The notes under the pieces are model-generated. The model was not told the origin of the DNA. It ran no database searches and worked only from the letters and a program-made list of their open reading frames with translations. DNA of 64,000 bases, from contig NZ_CP010552.1 of the NCBI RefSeq assembly GCF_001293165.1, positions 372,001 through 436,000 of the forward strand, read 5' to 3'. Within the stretch, counting starts at the first letter, position 1. Every line of letters starts with the position of its first letter. This document shows positions 17,477-26,559 of this stretch, piece by piece. The stretch comes from Candidatus Thioglobus autotrophicus. GTDB taxonomy: Bacteria; Pseudomonadota; Gammaproteobacteria; PS1; Pseudothioglobaceae. The position numbers and the translations under genes were made by a program.

Positions 17477-18766
17477 CACCCCAAAACCTCTGACAACTTT
17501 TTAAAATTTCTTATATAGAACATCCTAAGAGGCCTTCTTCTTATTCTGGTTTAATTTTATACTTTCTTGGTACACGTCCATTGGTTTTTTGTAGTCTAGC
17601 GTTTGATGGAATCTTCGATGGTTGTAAAACTCAATATAGTCATCTACATCAGTGGTTAACTCATTGATATTTTGGTATTCGTTCAAATAGATTCTTTCGC
17701 ATTTGGCGCTTCGCCAGAAGCGCTCAATGCAGATATTATCTGTGGCTCTACCCCTACCATCCATGGATATAGTAATACCTAGATTTTTAAGCCTTTGAGT
17801 GTGTATCTCACTGGTGTACTGGCTACCTTGATCGGTGTTAAAGATCTCTGGATATGGATACTTAGCTAGTGCATCATTGAGCACACTCATCACTAACTGA
17901 ACATCCATGGTGTTAGATATTCTGTGTGATAGCACAGCTTTGCTGTGCCAATCAATGATGGCTGCCATATAGACCATGCCACCGGCAATCTTGATGTAGG
18001 TGATGTCGGTACTCCAGACATGATTAGCATGGCTAATATTAAGCCCTCTGAGCTTATAGGTGTATTTCTTATGCTCTTTGATTGGCATGGTTGTATTGAC
18101 TTGTTTAACGGCCAATACAGCCTTTAAGCCCAACTCTTGACGGTAGCGAGCTACCGTATTTAAGCTGACCTTGATACCATCCTCAAGCAGTTGCTGATGC
18201 ACCTTCTTCTCGCCGTAAATGGGTATCTGTTCAAACACCTTGGTGATATGACTCTTAATTGTTTGCTTGGCGTGGTTAACTCGTGGCTTGTAATACAAGC
18301 CACTTCTGTTAATGCCAAGCAGCTGACATTGATGATTAATAGAGATAGATGCTGGTGATGGCTTGAGATCAACTAATTGTTTTAGTTTAGATGAGCCCAA
18401 GCTTTTTAGCTTTTTTGCTAACCATTCCTTCTCTACGGTTACTTTACCTACCAGCGCTGTTAAGCGCTCGTTCTTCTCTTGTGATTTAATAAGCTCCTCC
18501 TTGTACTCTTTAACTGCTTTAGAGGGCTCCATAGCAATCTCTGCGTTGGCAAGGAAGGTCTTCTTCCAGTTCACTAGGTTTTGTGGAAGAATGTTATGCT
18601 TGCTGGCAATCTCTGCCAGGGTATCTGCATTTTGTAATAGTTCAAGTACTAATTTTGTTTTAAATGCTGAGCTGTAGGTTGTACGTTTTTTACTCCGAAT
18701 TGTTGGGTTAAGTTTAACTCGTTCGAAATAAGAAATTTTAGATTGTTGTCTTAATTTATTGGGGTG
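17477..18766 (-). mobile_element. IS3-family insertion sequence, copy 1 (1290 bp, transposase start deleted)
   Basis: Same element as copies 2 and 3, with imperfect terminal inverted repeats that begin CACCCCAA. It is flanked by TTAT on both sides (17473-17476 and 18767-18770), the same 4-bp flank as the other copies. It is 14 bp shorter than the 1304-bp copies because one unit between two GAGTAAAAAA direct repeats has been lost near 18685-18695, removing the ATG of the transposase. It joins an SDR-gene remnant to a truncated oxygenase gene. Confidence 0.93.
17525..18574 (-). pseudogene. IS3-family transposase without its start codon
   Basis: The reading frame from codon 6 of the 390-residue transposase is intact, including the D, D, E residues (TDITY, NTDQGSQY, IERFWRS). 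However, the 14-bp deletion has removed ATG and codons 2-5. The remaining frame has only a GTG at 18574 (residue 43 of the full protein) as a usable start, with no ribosome binding site at the right distance, and the N-terminal helix-turn-helix would be lost. Probably inactive but could be mobilised by copies 2 or 3. Confidence 0.9.
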
Positions 18767-19299
18767 TTATAGTTTGGTATATATTCCACTTTCGATTTTG
18801 CCTCGACGCCAGTTGGATTAAAAAATATTGTAGATCCACCAAAGTCGACCTCCCAATCAGATGAAAGATAAATAATAATATTTAGAACATGCGGTAAACC
18901 AAGATTCGGCTCAGAAGAGTGGTCTACATGAGGGCCAAGTAAACCACCAGATTCCATCTCGTGATAATTTGCCAGCTTTGAATTAGAAGCGACAAGAGTT
19001 TCAATACCGCTTAGCTTTTTAAAATTATCGACCCAGTTTTGTGTATTTAATTCATCTACGATGTTCGATACCAGATCAGGTAACTGAGAATTTGTACTGA
19101 TAGACTTATTCGACTCGACACCAGATGTGAAGTTTTTACCCATTAGAATATCATTATTTTGCTGTAATGTTTCAGTTAATACCTTAAAATATTCCGTGTC
19201 AAGAAAGTCATCAAGAATGAGATAGGGGAACGGACTCGCACTAAAAAAATCATTTTTAAACTTTGAGAGTGATTTATATTTCTGATTAATAATTTCCAT
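18767..19299 (-). pseudogene. 2-oxoglutarate/Fe(II) oxygenase-like gene truncated by IS3 copy 1
   Basis: About 177 codons of native sequence. Features of a prolyl-4-hydroxylase-type 2OG-Fe(II) oxygenase: FPYLILDDFL near the N-terminus, the iron-binding HxD in GPHVDHSS (about residue 126-130), then LNIIIYLSSDW and FGGSTIFF. The distal iron-binding His and the 2OG-binding Arg, which would follow within about 30-40 residues, are lost: the frame runs into the IS end after VEYIPNY and stops four codons later. The C-terminal piece was not found elsewhere in the window. Confidence 0.8.
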
Positions 19300-19353
19300 T
19301 TAGATATTCCTAATATTCCAAACCTTGAGTTTTTGTTTAAAGATTTTTACTTA

Positions 19354-20031
19354 TTAATTCTTACTTGCAAATATTACAACCATCCCTTTCATCAGGTCAA
19401 AATCAATAGACCTTACATTGTAATGGGCATTTTTAAATAAAAGCAAATAATTATGATGGTAATTGGTAAAGTTATGCGCCTCATTAAGAGCGCTACTCTT
19501 TAAATTTGCATGCTTTTTGTGTGTGCTAACGGCAATTTCAACTTGGTCAAAAGTTTTATAAATCAACTCAAATATAAACTCTAATCGATCTTGCGTAAGA
19601 TAATCTAGAGTGTTTTGAGATGTAAATAAAATATTATCTCCCAGTTTTGCTTTACAAATATAATCTTCTATATCTGCATACACAAAGTCAACATATTTTC
19701 TACCTTGATATTTTTCAATGTTTTTCTGAATTTGTTTTTTATTTATATCAATTCCGATAAACTTCTTACAATTTTCAATCTTTTTACTTAAGATGTTTAT
19801 AAAATTTCCAGCTCCACACCCAATCTCTATAATTTCGCTAAAATTATCATGTTTAACATTGCCACTAACACATTCTGCAAATAGCTCAAAATCATTTTCA
19901 TCTCTTTCATTGTGCCATTTCGCCCCCCATGAATTAGCCCAGAAGAACCTGGTAAACTTCTTATGCATCTTAAAATAAACAAATTTAGCAGGCTTTATTA
20001 ACTTAAGGAATTGAATCAACTTAATTAGCAT
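19354..20031 (-). CDS. SAM-dependent class I methyltransferase
   Basis: 225 aa, motif I IIEIGCGAGNFINIL (about residues 66-80), acidic strand end FIGIDINKKQ, motif II YADIEDY and TSQNTLDYL. The N-terminal region (FTRFFWANSWGAKW) is also seen as a remnant at 30249-30398, so this family occurred twice in the locus. It lies 54 bases upstream of the broken oxygenase and was probably in the same unit. Acceptor unknown. Confidence 0.78.
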   Translation of the reverse strand: MLIKLIQFLKLIKPAKFVYFKMHKKFTRFFWANSWGAKWHNERDENDFELFAECVSGNVKHDNFSEIIEIGCGAGNFINILSKKIENCKKFIGIDINKKQIQKNIEKYQGRKYVDFVYADIEDYICKAKLGDNILFTSQNTLDYLTQDRLEFIFELIYKTFDQVEIAVSTHKKHANLKSSALNEAHNFTNYHHNYLLLFKNAHYNVRSIDFDLMKGMVVIFASKN

Positions 20032-20071
20032 TATTCTTGTCTTTGCTCCTTATATTTTTTAAGATTTTTAA

Positions 20072-20173
20072 TCATAGTAATTGCACTCTTATTAGGTCCA
20101 CACCATCTCTATCAAGACTAATATCTTTAACCCTCGGGTCTAAAAGTAAATTTCTTATTGTCTTGCTTATCAT
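20072..20173 (-). pseudogene. N-terminal remnant of a polysaccharide methyltransferase-like gene
   Basis: 33 codons from ATG 20173 (MISKTIRNLLLDPRVKD...) to TGA at 20072. The pattern LL-DPRVKDISLDRDG resembles the N-terminus of larger sugar methyltransferases that begin with a short helical segment before the SAM fold. The rest is gone. Its ATG overlaps by one base the stop of the SDR remnant upstream, copying the TAATG junction seen between the SDR and GtrA genes. Identification is tentative. Confidence 0.4.
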
Positions 20174-20232
20174 TAAATCGCTTTTTTTAATATTAATTCA
20201 ACACTTAAATTATTATCAAACTCTAAAATGTC
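20173..20232 (-). pseudogene. C-terminal remnant of a second SDR epimerase
   Basis: About 19 codons reading DILEFDNNLSVELILKKAI then stop, clearly related to the C-terminus of the SDR gene at 22568-23410 (DIVEFGDDYSLDLIIKKAI) but diverged. It shows that another version of that gene once stood here. It is joined, out of frame, to the GT2 start fragment at a CTGACA sequence shared by both. Confidence 0.6.
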
Positions 20233-20282
20233 AGTCTTTCGTTATATGCTGGCAGAATAACCACCACTTGATTATCACTCAT
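20229..20282 (-). pseudogene. GT2 start fragment (duplicate of 26514-26567)
   Basis: ATG plus 17 codons (MSDNQVVVILPAYNERLT) identical to the start of the GT2 gene at 26567. A stretch of 68 bases (20229-20296) equals 26514-26581. After that the sequence leaves for an SDR remnant and the frame ends at a TAG. It lies just after the HAD remnant, as the complete HAD gene precedes the complete GT2 gene at 26560, so the HAD-GT2 junction itself has been duplicated. Confidence 0.8.
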
Positions 20283-20571
20283 TTAAAATAATATCCATTA
20301 ATTGTGTAATATTCTCTAATTTTATTATATTTTCATCATCATAAACACCGTATCTCCACAAAGCATGTGAATAATTTACATGGGTACGCTTTGCAGCCTC
20401 ATAATCAACATCGATATCACCTATATAAAGCGTAACAGAAGCATTCATGTTTAGTTCTGACATTGCATGCAGTATGTGATCGGGCGCAGGTTTACCTTTT
20501 AAAGCATCATTAGATGTTGGCACAATATTCTTTTTCTTAGAATAGGTGGTGTTTCTATTAGATTTGATCAT
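20275..20571 (-). pseudogene. HAD-family phosphatase, C-terminal remnant (copy B)
   Basis: 98 codons. Same truncated frame as copy A (16806-17093) with the full C-terminus DIILNE, overlapping the start of the GT2 fragment by eight bases as in the intact pair. About 90% identical at DNA level to the C-terminal half of the complete gene at 26560-27189 but lacks the nucleophile motif DxDG. The shared odd N-terminus of both remnants shows that the truncation preceded the duplication. Confidence 0.85.
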
Positions 20572-20587
20572 ACTTGTTAAAAAAATA

Positions 20588-22162
20588 TTACAACCTAAAT
20601 TTACGAAAGATCAGTACACCACCGATAAATACATATGCTAGAGAATGCATAAAGTATCGATAATGCTCCCCACCTACAAGTGTGCTATAGACAATCAGAT
20701 TTAGAAAAATAACGGTGCTTAATATTAGTAAAAACAAATCATACTTTGAAATATTTAATGACCTTGAAAAAACAACTCTAAATAAGTAAGTGAAGAAATT
20801 TAATAATATTAGTAAATAGCTAACAAATATCAGACACCCAAAAATTATAGCTGCTATACCAATAAAACCCTGAAATGGAATCTTTATTGATGCCATTGAA
20901 AATTTAGACAAAGCCTCTAATTCACTCCAATGTGAATCTTCAGATCTCCACAAAACCTCATACGGAAAAAATGGGCCGTATAAAGAATAAACAGCGGCTT
21001 GTTTGGCAATTATGTATAACATGCCTAGCGAGTTTTCTTGAATAGCTGTCAAATACAAATCTCGAACTTCGGCACCCCAAATTGATGTCCATCTAAGAGA
21101 ATATTCTGGAGCATAGCCGGATAAAAGATATGGCTTATCATTGATTACATGTTGATCATACAACAAGCTTGAAACTTGTTCTTTAGATCCAATTTTTGTT
21201 ACTGCATCAACCATATTGTCAATACTAAAATTAAACTTGGCACTGTTATTATTTTCCTCCTCTTGAAAACACATGCCCCAATGTCTAGCAAGGTATATTA
21301 AATCACTTTCACTATAAGTTGGATTATCAAAACACCAGACAAACATTTTTGACGCATTGGATTTAACAATAAACTCTCGTAGCTTTACAGGGTCATGTAA
21401 AAATGAACGAGAAACCACCTGCATCATTGACACACCACTTTTAGAGCTATGATTAAAGTCTTTATTTAGGCTGTAATTTTTAACGCTAAAGGAGGCAATA
21501 ACCAACATAACACTCACTACAGGAATTAGGCTAACGTTAATTATGGATGTAGAAATATTTCTATTAATGGTTTTAAATAAGCCTAATAATGCCAAACAAA
21601 TAGGCACCACTACAATGTTTATTGGAAAAAGTAAAGCAAGCAATATTGATGAGAAGGATAGTATATAAACTGAAAACTTTGTCTCATCCATTATGTAATT
21701 CAAAAGTGTAAATAGAAAAAAACTAGTGAAAAACAAATTGTAATGGTCATAATGCAGACCTAACCTCCAAAACTCAAATGGGATTAAAGAAATAGACAGT
21801 AAGGAAATAAAAAAGATAGCATAATAACTATTAACAAATCTAATGATAATTGAATATATTAGGACAATTGCTATTACATCCAAAACAAAAGAGAATAAAA
21901 GCAAAACTTTATATTTTAATATAACATCATAGCTAAATAGATTTACCAGCATTGCATCGATTACTGTTATCAACGGAGATTGTACGGTTGCACTATACAA
22001 ATATTCAAAAAAATGGTTATTTAAAGCGTTATAGTAACTATGCTTAAAGTGGCCGCCATCTATACTTGTAAAATCAGAAAGAAAATACACAACCGCTCTA
22101 ATTAGCAATGAAACTAAAGCAATGAGAATGATAGGGTTATGCTTATATAAAAATCTATTCAT
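20588..22162 (-). CDS. Multi-pass membrane protein, probable GT-C glycosyltransferase
   Basis: 524 aa from the ATG at 22162. A TTG at 22201 would extend it over the GtrA gene and is less likely, though neither has a strong ribosome binding site. About ten membrane helices in residues 8-260 and 420-520, with a periplasmic region of about 160 residues between. The first periplasmic loop contains FTSIDGGHF, an acidic residue in the place GT-C enzymes use for catalysis, and later RLGLHYDHYN. Together with the GtrA-like gene and polyprenyl-phosphate GT2 upstream it fits a transferase that takes a lipid-carried sugar on the periplasmic side. Confidence 0.6.
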   Translation of the reverse strand: MNRFLYKHNPIILIALVSLLIRAVVYFLSDFTSIDGGHFKHSYYNALNNHFFEYLYSATVQSPLITVIDAMLVNLFSYDVILKYKVLLLFSFVLDVIAIVLIYSIIIRFVNSYYAIFFISLLSISLIPFEFWRLGLHYDHYNLFFTSFFLFTLLNYIMDETKFSVYILSFSSILLALLFPINIVVVPICLALLGLFKTINRNISTSIINVSLIPVVSVMLVIASFSVKNYSLNKDFNHSSKSGVSMMQVVSRSFLHDPVKLREFIVKSNASKMFVWCFDNPTYSESDLIYLARHWGMCFQEEENNNSAKFNFSIDNMVDAVTKIGSKEQVSSLLYDQHVINDKPYLLSGYAPEYSLRWTSIWGAEVRDLYLTAIQENSLGMLYIIAKQAAVYSLYGPFFPYEVLWRSEDSHWSELEALSKFSMASIKIPFQGFIGIAAIIFGCLIFVSYLLILLNFFTYLFRVVFSRSLNISKYDLFLLILSTVIFLNLIVYSTLVGGEHYRYFMHSLAYVFIGGVLIFRKFRL

Positions 22163-22169
22163 TACGTAA

Positions 22170-22568
22170 CTAATATTTTTCAAAGACCCAAAATTTAACA
22201 ATAAGAAAAGACGGTATGGATAGAAATGCTACTGTGGCAATAAGGCCGAAATAATCACCATAGTGTAGGCCAAATATAGAGGAAATTAATTGTCGAGAAA
22301 ATGGAGATATAGAGGAAATTAACAACATAATAAAAATATTTGAGAGTAAGAATTTTACAAAAATACCGTCTTTCTTAAAAATTATCTTTCTTTGTAAGAA
22401 AAAATTTATAAAAATAAGTGGTATGTATGACAAAATTATAGAAGAAATATAGGCAAAATCAGACGAGTCTCCTAGTATTTTATAAACTATAAATTGTAAT
22501 ATTAAAAGAACAGCCCCTAAAATAGACCCGTTAACTAAAAAATAAAAAAATTCACGTGCTACTAACAT
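22170..22568 (-). CDS. GtrA-family membrane protein (lipid-linked sugar flippase type)
   Basis: 132 aa with four hydrophobic helices. N-terminal FFYFLVNGSILGAV matches the GtrA pattern (F-x2-VG-x3-T/G), then a loop with FLQRKIIFKKDG between helices 2 and 3 and FWVFEKY at the end, both typical. GtrA-family proteins are thought to flip undecaprenyl-phosphate-linked sugars, and Rv3789 of mycobacteria is a member beside DprE1/DprE2. The start overlaps the stop of the SDR gene (22568). Gene order GT2, oxidoreductase, SDR, GtrA, GT-C supports the role. Confidence 0.85.
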   Translation of the reverse strand: MLVAREFFYFLVNGSILGAVLLILQFIVYKILGDSSDFAYISSIILSYIPLIFINFFLQRKIIFKKDGIFVKFLLSNIFIMLLISSISPFSRQLISSIFGLHYGDYFGLIATVAFLSIPSFLIVKFWVFEKY

Positions 22569-23410
22569 TAAATAGCTTTTTTTATTATTAAATCTAAACT
22601 GTAGTCGTCGCCAAACTCCACAATATCAGACTTAACTGAATATTTTTGATTGGCAATAAATCCACTTAAATTATCGCTTGAAACAGGTAGTTTAACACCA
22701 ATACTTTCAATAATTTTCATAACATACAAGATAAAATATCCATTTATTTTTAACAGATATTTCTTTTTACTGTTTATTTGGATAAGTGCTTTAATTAGGT
22801 CTTCTAACTTAATCATATGTGAGTAAATATTATAATTCTTACTAATAAAATTATCTTGAATAACATCAAAGATAACACTGCACGCCTTGTCAATTGAAAC
22901 GATTGGAATTAGATTTTCTTTCGAACTGACTGGAACTACAATAATGGGGGACTTATCGACGAATCTGGCAATCTTATTAAAGATCCCTCCTTTTCCTATT
23001 ATTAATCCTGGACTAATAGAATATTCGTTATTCTCTAAAAAGAATTTCTCTATTTGATACTTTGATTTGCCATAATCTGAGATTGCATGCTCATGCGCGG
23101 AATATGACGATATATAGATTTGTCTTACCTCTAACTCTTTAAATGTTATAAATGTTTTTTTATACCAATTTATGAGTTTTTCACTCTCCAGAGTAGCATT
23201 ATGTGACAAATACACAACAGAGGAGAAGTCATTTAACAATATTTTGCTATTAATTGCATCTCCAACTTTAAATTGGAAAATATTTTTTGATACATTTGAA
23301 GTGTGGGTAGTCCCAAAAACTTCAACACTCTTCCCTTCCAAAAATCCTGCTAATTCTTTTCCCAAAAATCCGTTTATACCAACAATTAAAACCTTTTTGT
23401 TGTTTTTCAT
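22568..23410 (-). CDS. NAD(P)-dependent SDR epimerase/reductase
   Basis: 280 aa, extended SDR. VGINGFLG (about residues 11-18) binds the nucleotide; YISSYSAHE (Ser) and Y-x3-K in DYGKSKYQIEK form the active site. Shorter than UDP-sugar epimerases and with few of their substrate motifs. It lies between an FAD oxidoreductase (18 bases) and GtrA (one-base overlap). I infer that it reduces the keto sugar made by the FAD protein, as DprE2 does after DprE1. Ordinary nucleotide-sugar epimerisation is the alternative. Confidence 0.75.
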   Translation of the reverse strand: MKNNKKVLIVGINGFLGKELAGFLEGKSVEVFGTTHTSNVSKNIFQFKVGDAINSKILLNDFSSVVYLSHNATLESEKLINWYKKTFITFKELEVRQIYISSYSAHEHAISDYGKSKYQIEKFFLENNEYSISPGLIIGKGGIFNKIARFVDKSPIIVVPVSSKENLIPIVSIDKACSVIFDVIQDNFISKNYNIYSHMIKLEDLIKALIQINSKKKYLLKINGYFILYVMKIIESIGVKLPVSSDNLSGFIANQKYSVKSDIVEFGDDYSLDLIIKKAI

Positions 23411-23428
23411 ATCAATCCATGCATTTTT

Positions 23429-24844
23429 TTAAAATTTTATCTGCTTTCCAATTCTATAAGAGTTTGCAATATACGACAAAGTAGGGCTTACTGGTGGCAA
23501 ATAACTGAATGTTGAGCCTCCTACAACTTTTACGTGGCTTATATTTTTTAAATTACCGTCTTTTACCAGGGTTTTTGAATATAGGTCGCCAGGAATTCCA
23601 CCTCCATAATGAATGTCGCTACCTAATAATATTTTTTTAGAATACGGAAACATTCCATTATTTACTATTGAAAATTTCTTTATAATTTTCTGAATTTCAT
23701 GAATTTTTGATTGATATTTTTCACTGTATCTGCCACTTATTACAATATTTTTATTTTTTTTCTCAAGACTGCATTCAGCATAATCTGAAGAGACAAAACC
23801 AGCACCAAAAACCATATATTTAGAAATTATTTTAAACAAACTATCTACAACCTTATTGTTCGATACTACCCTTCCGCTTGAAACGGCCAACGAATACCCA
23901 TCATAAAGATTTCCATAGAAATCAAGATTGTTCTTATTTTCTAAAATGAATGTAGCATTCCCCATACCAAAGAAAGAAAATTCAAAATTTTTAGTAAAAT
24001 TAAAAAAAGAAAAGGCAAGTGCAGGTGTATTAAGAAGCTTTGCCTTTGTATTGACTACATTCTCAAGATTAGCCAATAGTTTGTAATTCTGCATAACACC
24101 GCCAGCCAATATAATATATCTACTATTTAAGATTTTTTCCTTATCGTCTTTTAAATACGTCACTCGATTTTTAGTAATTTTTGTAGCAAAAGAATCTTTT
24201 AATAACGAAATATCTAGCTTTATATTTAAGAAGTCCTGCTCTAAAGGGGACCATATACTATTCCTTTTACATCCAGCCAAGCACTGATTACATTGATTGC
24301 AATTATCTCTTACTAACAATCTAGGGTGGCCCACTTTAAAAGTATCACCAAAAAATTTACCATAAAGTTTACGTACTCTTTGAGAAATTACCACACTTTT
24401 TGTTATCTTCAAGTCAAAATAATCCGAAATATCATCTTCCTCATTCCCACTAAAAGGTAAAAATTTCTCAATCTCAGCATAACATTGGCTAAATTCGTCA
24501 AAATCTAGGTTATTATTATTTAGTGTTTTTTTGTCAAAAGTGCCTATTGATCCTCCCCACATTCTGCACATTCCTCCAATTCCATGCACACCGATATGAG
24601 AAAAATTATTTTGGATTACATTGACAAATGTATCTAGGTAATAAGATAAGGATAATAAATTCTTATCTTGTAAAAACTTAGGAGATATGCCTTTAATATT
24701 GCACTTAACCGTATTTTGTTTGTATTCAGAGGGGCACAATACTGCAATTTTTTTATCTTTAAAATCCTTATTCTTTTCCAGTCCTTTTAAAAACCCATAC
24801 GAAGAAGCGCCACATCCCACCACAATCAAGTCATAATCATACAT
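23429..24844 (-). CDS. GMC-like FAD oxidoreductase with a cysteine cluster
   Basis: 471 aa. The N-terminal FAD-binding VVGCGASSYG (8-17), then GIGGMCRMWGGS (88-99) like the GMC flavin-contact loop. A cluster C182-x2-C185-x2-C188-x3-C192 looks like a [4Fe-4S] or [3Fe-4S] ligand set. The C-terminal GMC block has HYGGGIPGD and VVGGSTFSYLPPVSPTLSYIA, with His and aromatic/Pro residues near the active site. It should oxidise an alcohol on a sugar or lipid-sugar at the membrane. Between a polyprenyl-phosphate GT2 and an SDR, it is placed like DprE1, although from a different flavoprotein family. Function inferred. Confidence 0.75.
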   Translation of the reverse strand: MYDYDLIVVGCGASSYGFLKGLEKNKDFKDKKIAVLCPSEYKQNTVKCNIKGISPKFLQDKNLLSLSYYLDTFVNVIQNNFSHIGVHGIGGMCRMWGGSIGTFDKKTLNNNNLDFDEFSQCYAEIEKFLPFSGNEEDDISDYFDLKITKSVVISQRVRKLYGKFFGDTFKVGHPRLLVRDNCNQCNQCLAGCKRNSIWSPLEQDFLNIKLDISLLKDSFATKITKNRVTYLKDDKEKILNSRYIILAGGVMQNYKLLANLENVVNTKAKLLNTPALAFSFFNFTKNFEFSFFGMGNATFILENKNNLDFYGNLYDGYSLAVSSGRVVSNNKVVDSLFKIISKYMVFGAGFVSSDYAECSLEKKNKNIVISGRYSEKYQSKIHEIQKIIKKFSIVNNGMFPYSKKILLGSDIHYGGGIPGDLYSKTLVKDGNLKNISHVKVVGGSTFSYLPPVSPTLSYIANSYRIGKQIKF

Positions 24845-25564
24845 TTTGACTCCTTTAAAATAATTCTATTCTTTATTTATCGATGTATTTAATAGCTTAT
24901 GCTCGTAATTAACGTTATATTGCTGGGTAATTGCATCCAGAATTAACCCTAAAGAAAGAGATAAAATTGCAATTATCCCTAGTCCAGTTGACAATACTGC
25001 TAATGGCACATGATATACATATCTATGAACAATCCAATCATCGATAACTGGATATGCCGCCGTTAAAGATAAAATAGAAAACATTAAAAAGAAAGCGCTG
25101 TAGAATTTTAAAGGCTTATAAACTCGAAATATATTAAAAATTGTAAATATAACTTTAGCCCCATCAGTAATAGTATTTAACTTAGAAACACTGCCATCAG
25201 GCCTATCTACAAAATCTATAGGAATTTCTATTATCACAAACCTTTTATCTAGACAATGTAACGTCATGTCTGTTTCTAGCTGAAATCCGTCTACCATTAT
25301 TGGATAATTTTTTACGAATTTTTTATTAAAAACTCTATATCCGCTCATAATATCATTCAGCTTGCTTTTGAATAAAAAATTTATCATGTTTTTTACCAAT
25401 CTATTTCCAAAACCATGAAAATTTCTTTTATTTTCTTTTTGGTAATGTCCGCAAGAATGCCTATCACCAACCACTATATCAGCATCACCATTTATAACTG
25501 GCTGCATTAACTTATGCACATCCTTTGCTGGATATGTCAAATCAGCATCAGCCATAATATAAAT

Positions 25565-26304
25565 GGGTCATGACAACTTAAGCATGTTTAAAAACCTGTT
25601 AAAGTACCGTCATGAAAGTAAAAAACAAGTATGTGATTCGTTCACGTATTTCAGAGGCCAAATTTAGGCAAATAATTTTGTTGTTTTCTGAGGATTTGAG
25701 TGCAACTCAAATCTCTCATTTAACAAGTTTAAGCAGGCAAACAATTAACAAATATTTAACTGCTATTAGACTTAGAATTTTAGAGTTATCTTTGCTTCAA
25801 TCTGATCCTTTAGTGGGTCAGATTGAAGTTGACGAAAGTTATTTTGGCGCACGGCGCGTCCGCGGAAAACGCGGCCGTGGTGCCAGGGGTAAAACAATAG
25901 TATTTGGTTTGTTGAAACGTGGCGATCAAGTGTACACTGAAATAGTTCCAGACTGTAGTAGCGCCACCCTGCAAAGGATTATCAAGGGTAAGACTAGTAT
26001 TGATAGCGTTATTCATTCAGATGGATGGCGCGGGTATAATGGGCTTGTAGATTTTGGTTATAAGAAGCACTTTAGAGTGCATCATAGTAAGAGTGAATTT
26101 GCCAGAGGTAATTCACATATTAATGGAATTGAATCATTCTGGGGTTATGCTAAAAATAGATTGGTAAAGTTTAAAGGAATGGATAAAAGTATGTTTAATT
26201 TACACTTAAAAGAATGCGAATTTAGATTTAATAATCGCAAGCAAAATATTTATAAAGTTTTGCTTGGAATGTTTAGAAAAGAGTCGCTTAAGTTGTCATG
26301 ACCC
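25565..26304 (+). mobile_element. IS1595-family insertion sequence, copy 2 (740 bp)
   Basis: Same 740-bp element as copy 1, in the opposite orientation, with the same 19-bp terminal repeats. An exact 8-bp target duplication ATATAAAT flanks it (25557-25564 and 26305-26312). The clean duplication and near-identity to copy 1 point to a recent insertion. Confidence 0.96.
25612..26301 (+). CDS. IS1595-family transposase (ISXO2-like DDE)
   Basis: 229 aa, intact, differing from copy 1 only at residues 66 (P), 92 (R) and 161 (S). Catalytic D74, D137 and E174 are all present. Transcription runs opposite to the interrupted glycosyltransferase gene. Confidence 0.96.
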   Translation: MKVKNKYVIRSRISEAKFRQIILLFSEDLSATQISHLTSLSRQTINKYLTAIRLRILELSLLQSDPLVGQIEVDESYFGARRVRGKRGRGARGKTIVFGLLKRGDQVYTEIVPDCSSATLQRIIKGKTSIDSVIHSDGWRGYNGLVDFGYKKHFRVHHSKSEFARGNSHINGIESFWGYAKNRLVKFKGMDKSMFNLHLKECEFRFNNRKQNIYKVLLGMFRKESLKLS

Positions 26305-26559
26305 ATATAAATATCTGCATCAATCTCTTTAAAGGCTTTTCGCATTGCAAAACCTTTACCTTGAAAAGACTCAATAAGAACCTCTCCTTTTATATTGTTT
26401 TCTATAATTGCTGATAAAGCTAACTCAAATGTTCCATCATTTGAGTTATTATCAATTACTATAATTTTAGCTTTTGGCAGCTCTTTTGCAAAATCTAAAA
26501 TTGTATCGACAATTGTCAGTCTTTCGTTATATGCTGGCAGAATAACCACCACTTGATTA

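Noticed and set aside
20037-20291. Plus-strand open frame of 84 codons at 20037-20291
   Set aside because: It runs antisense across three recognisable minus-strand gene remnants and has no homologous pattern.
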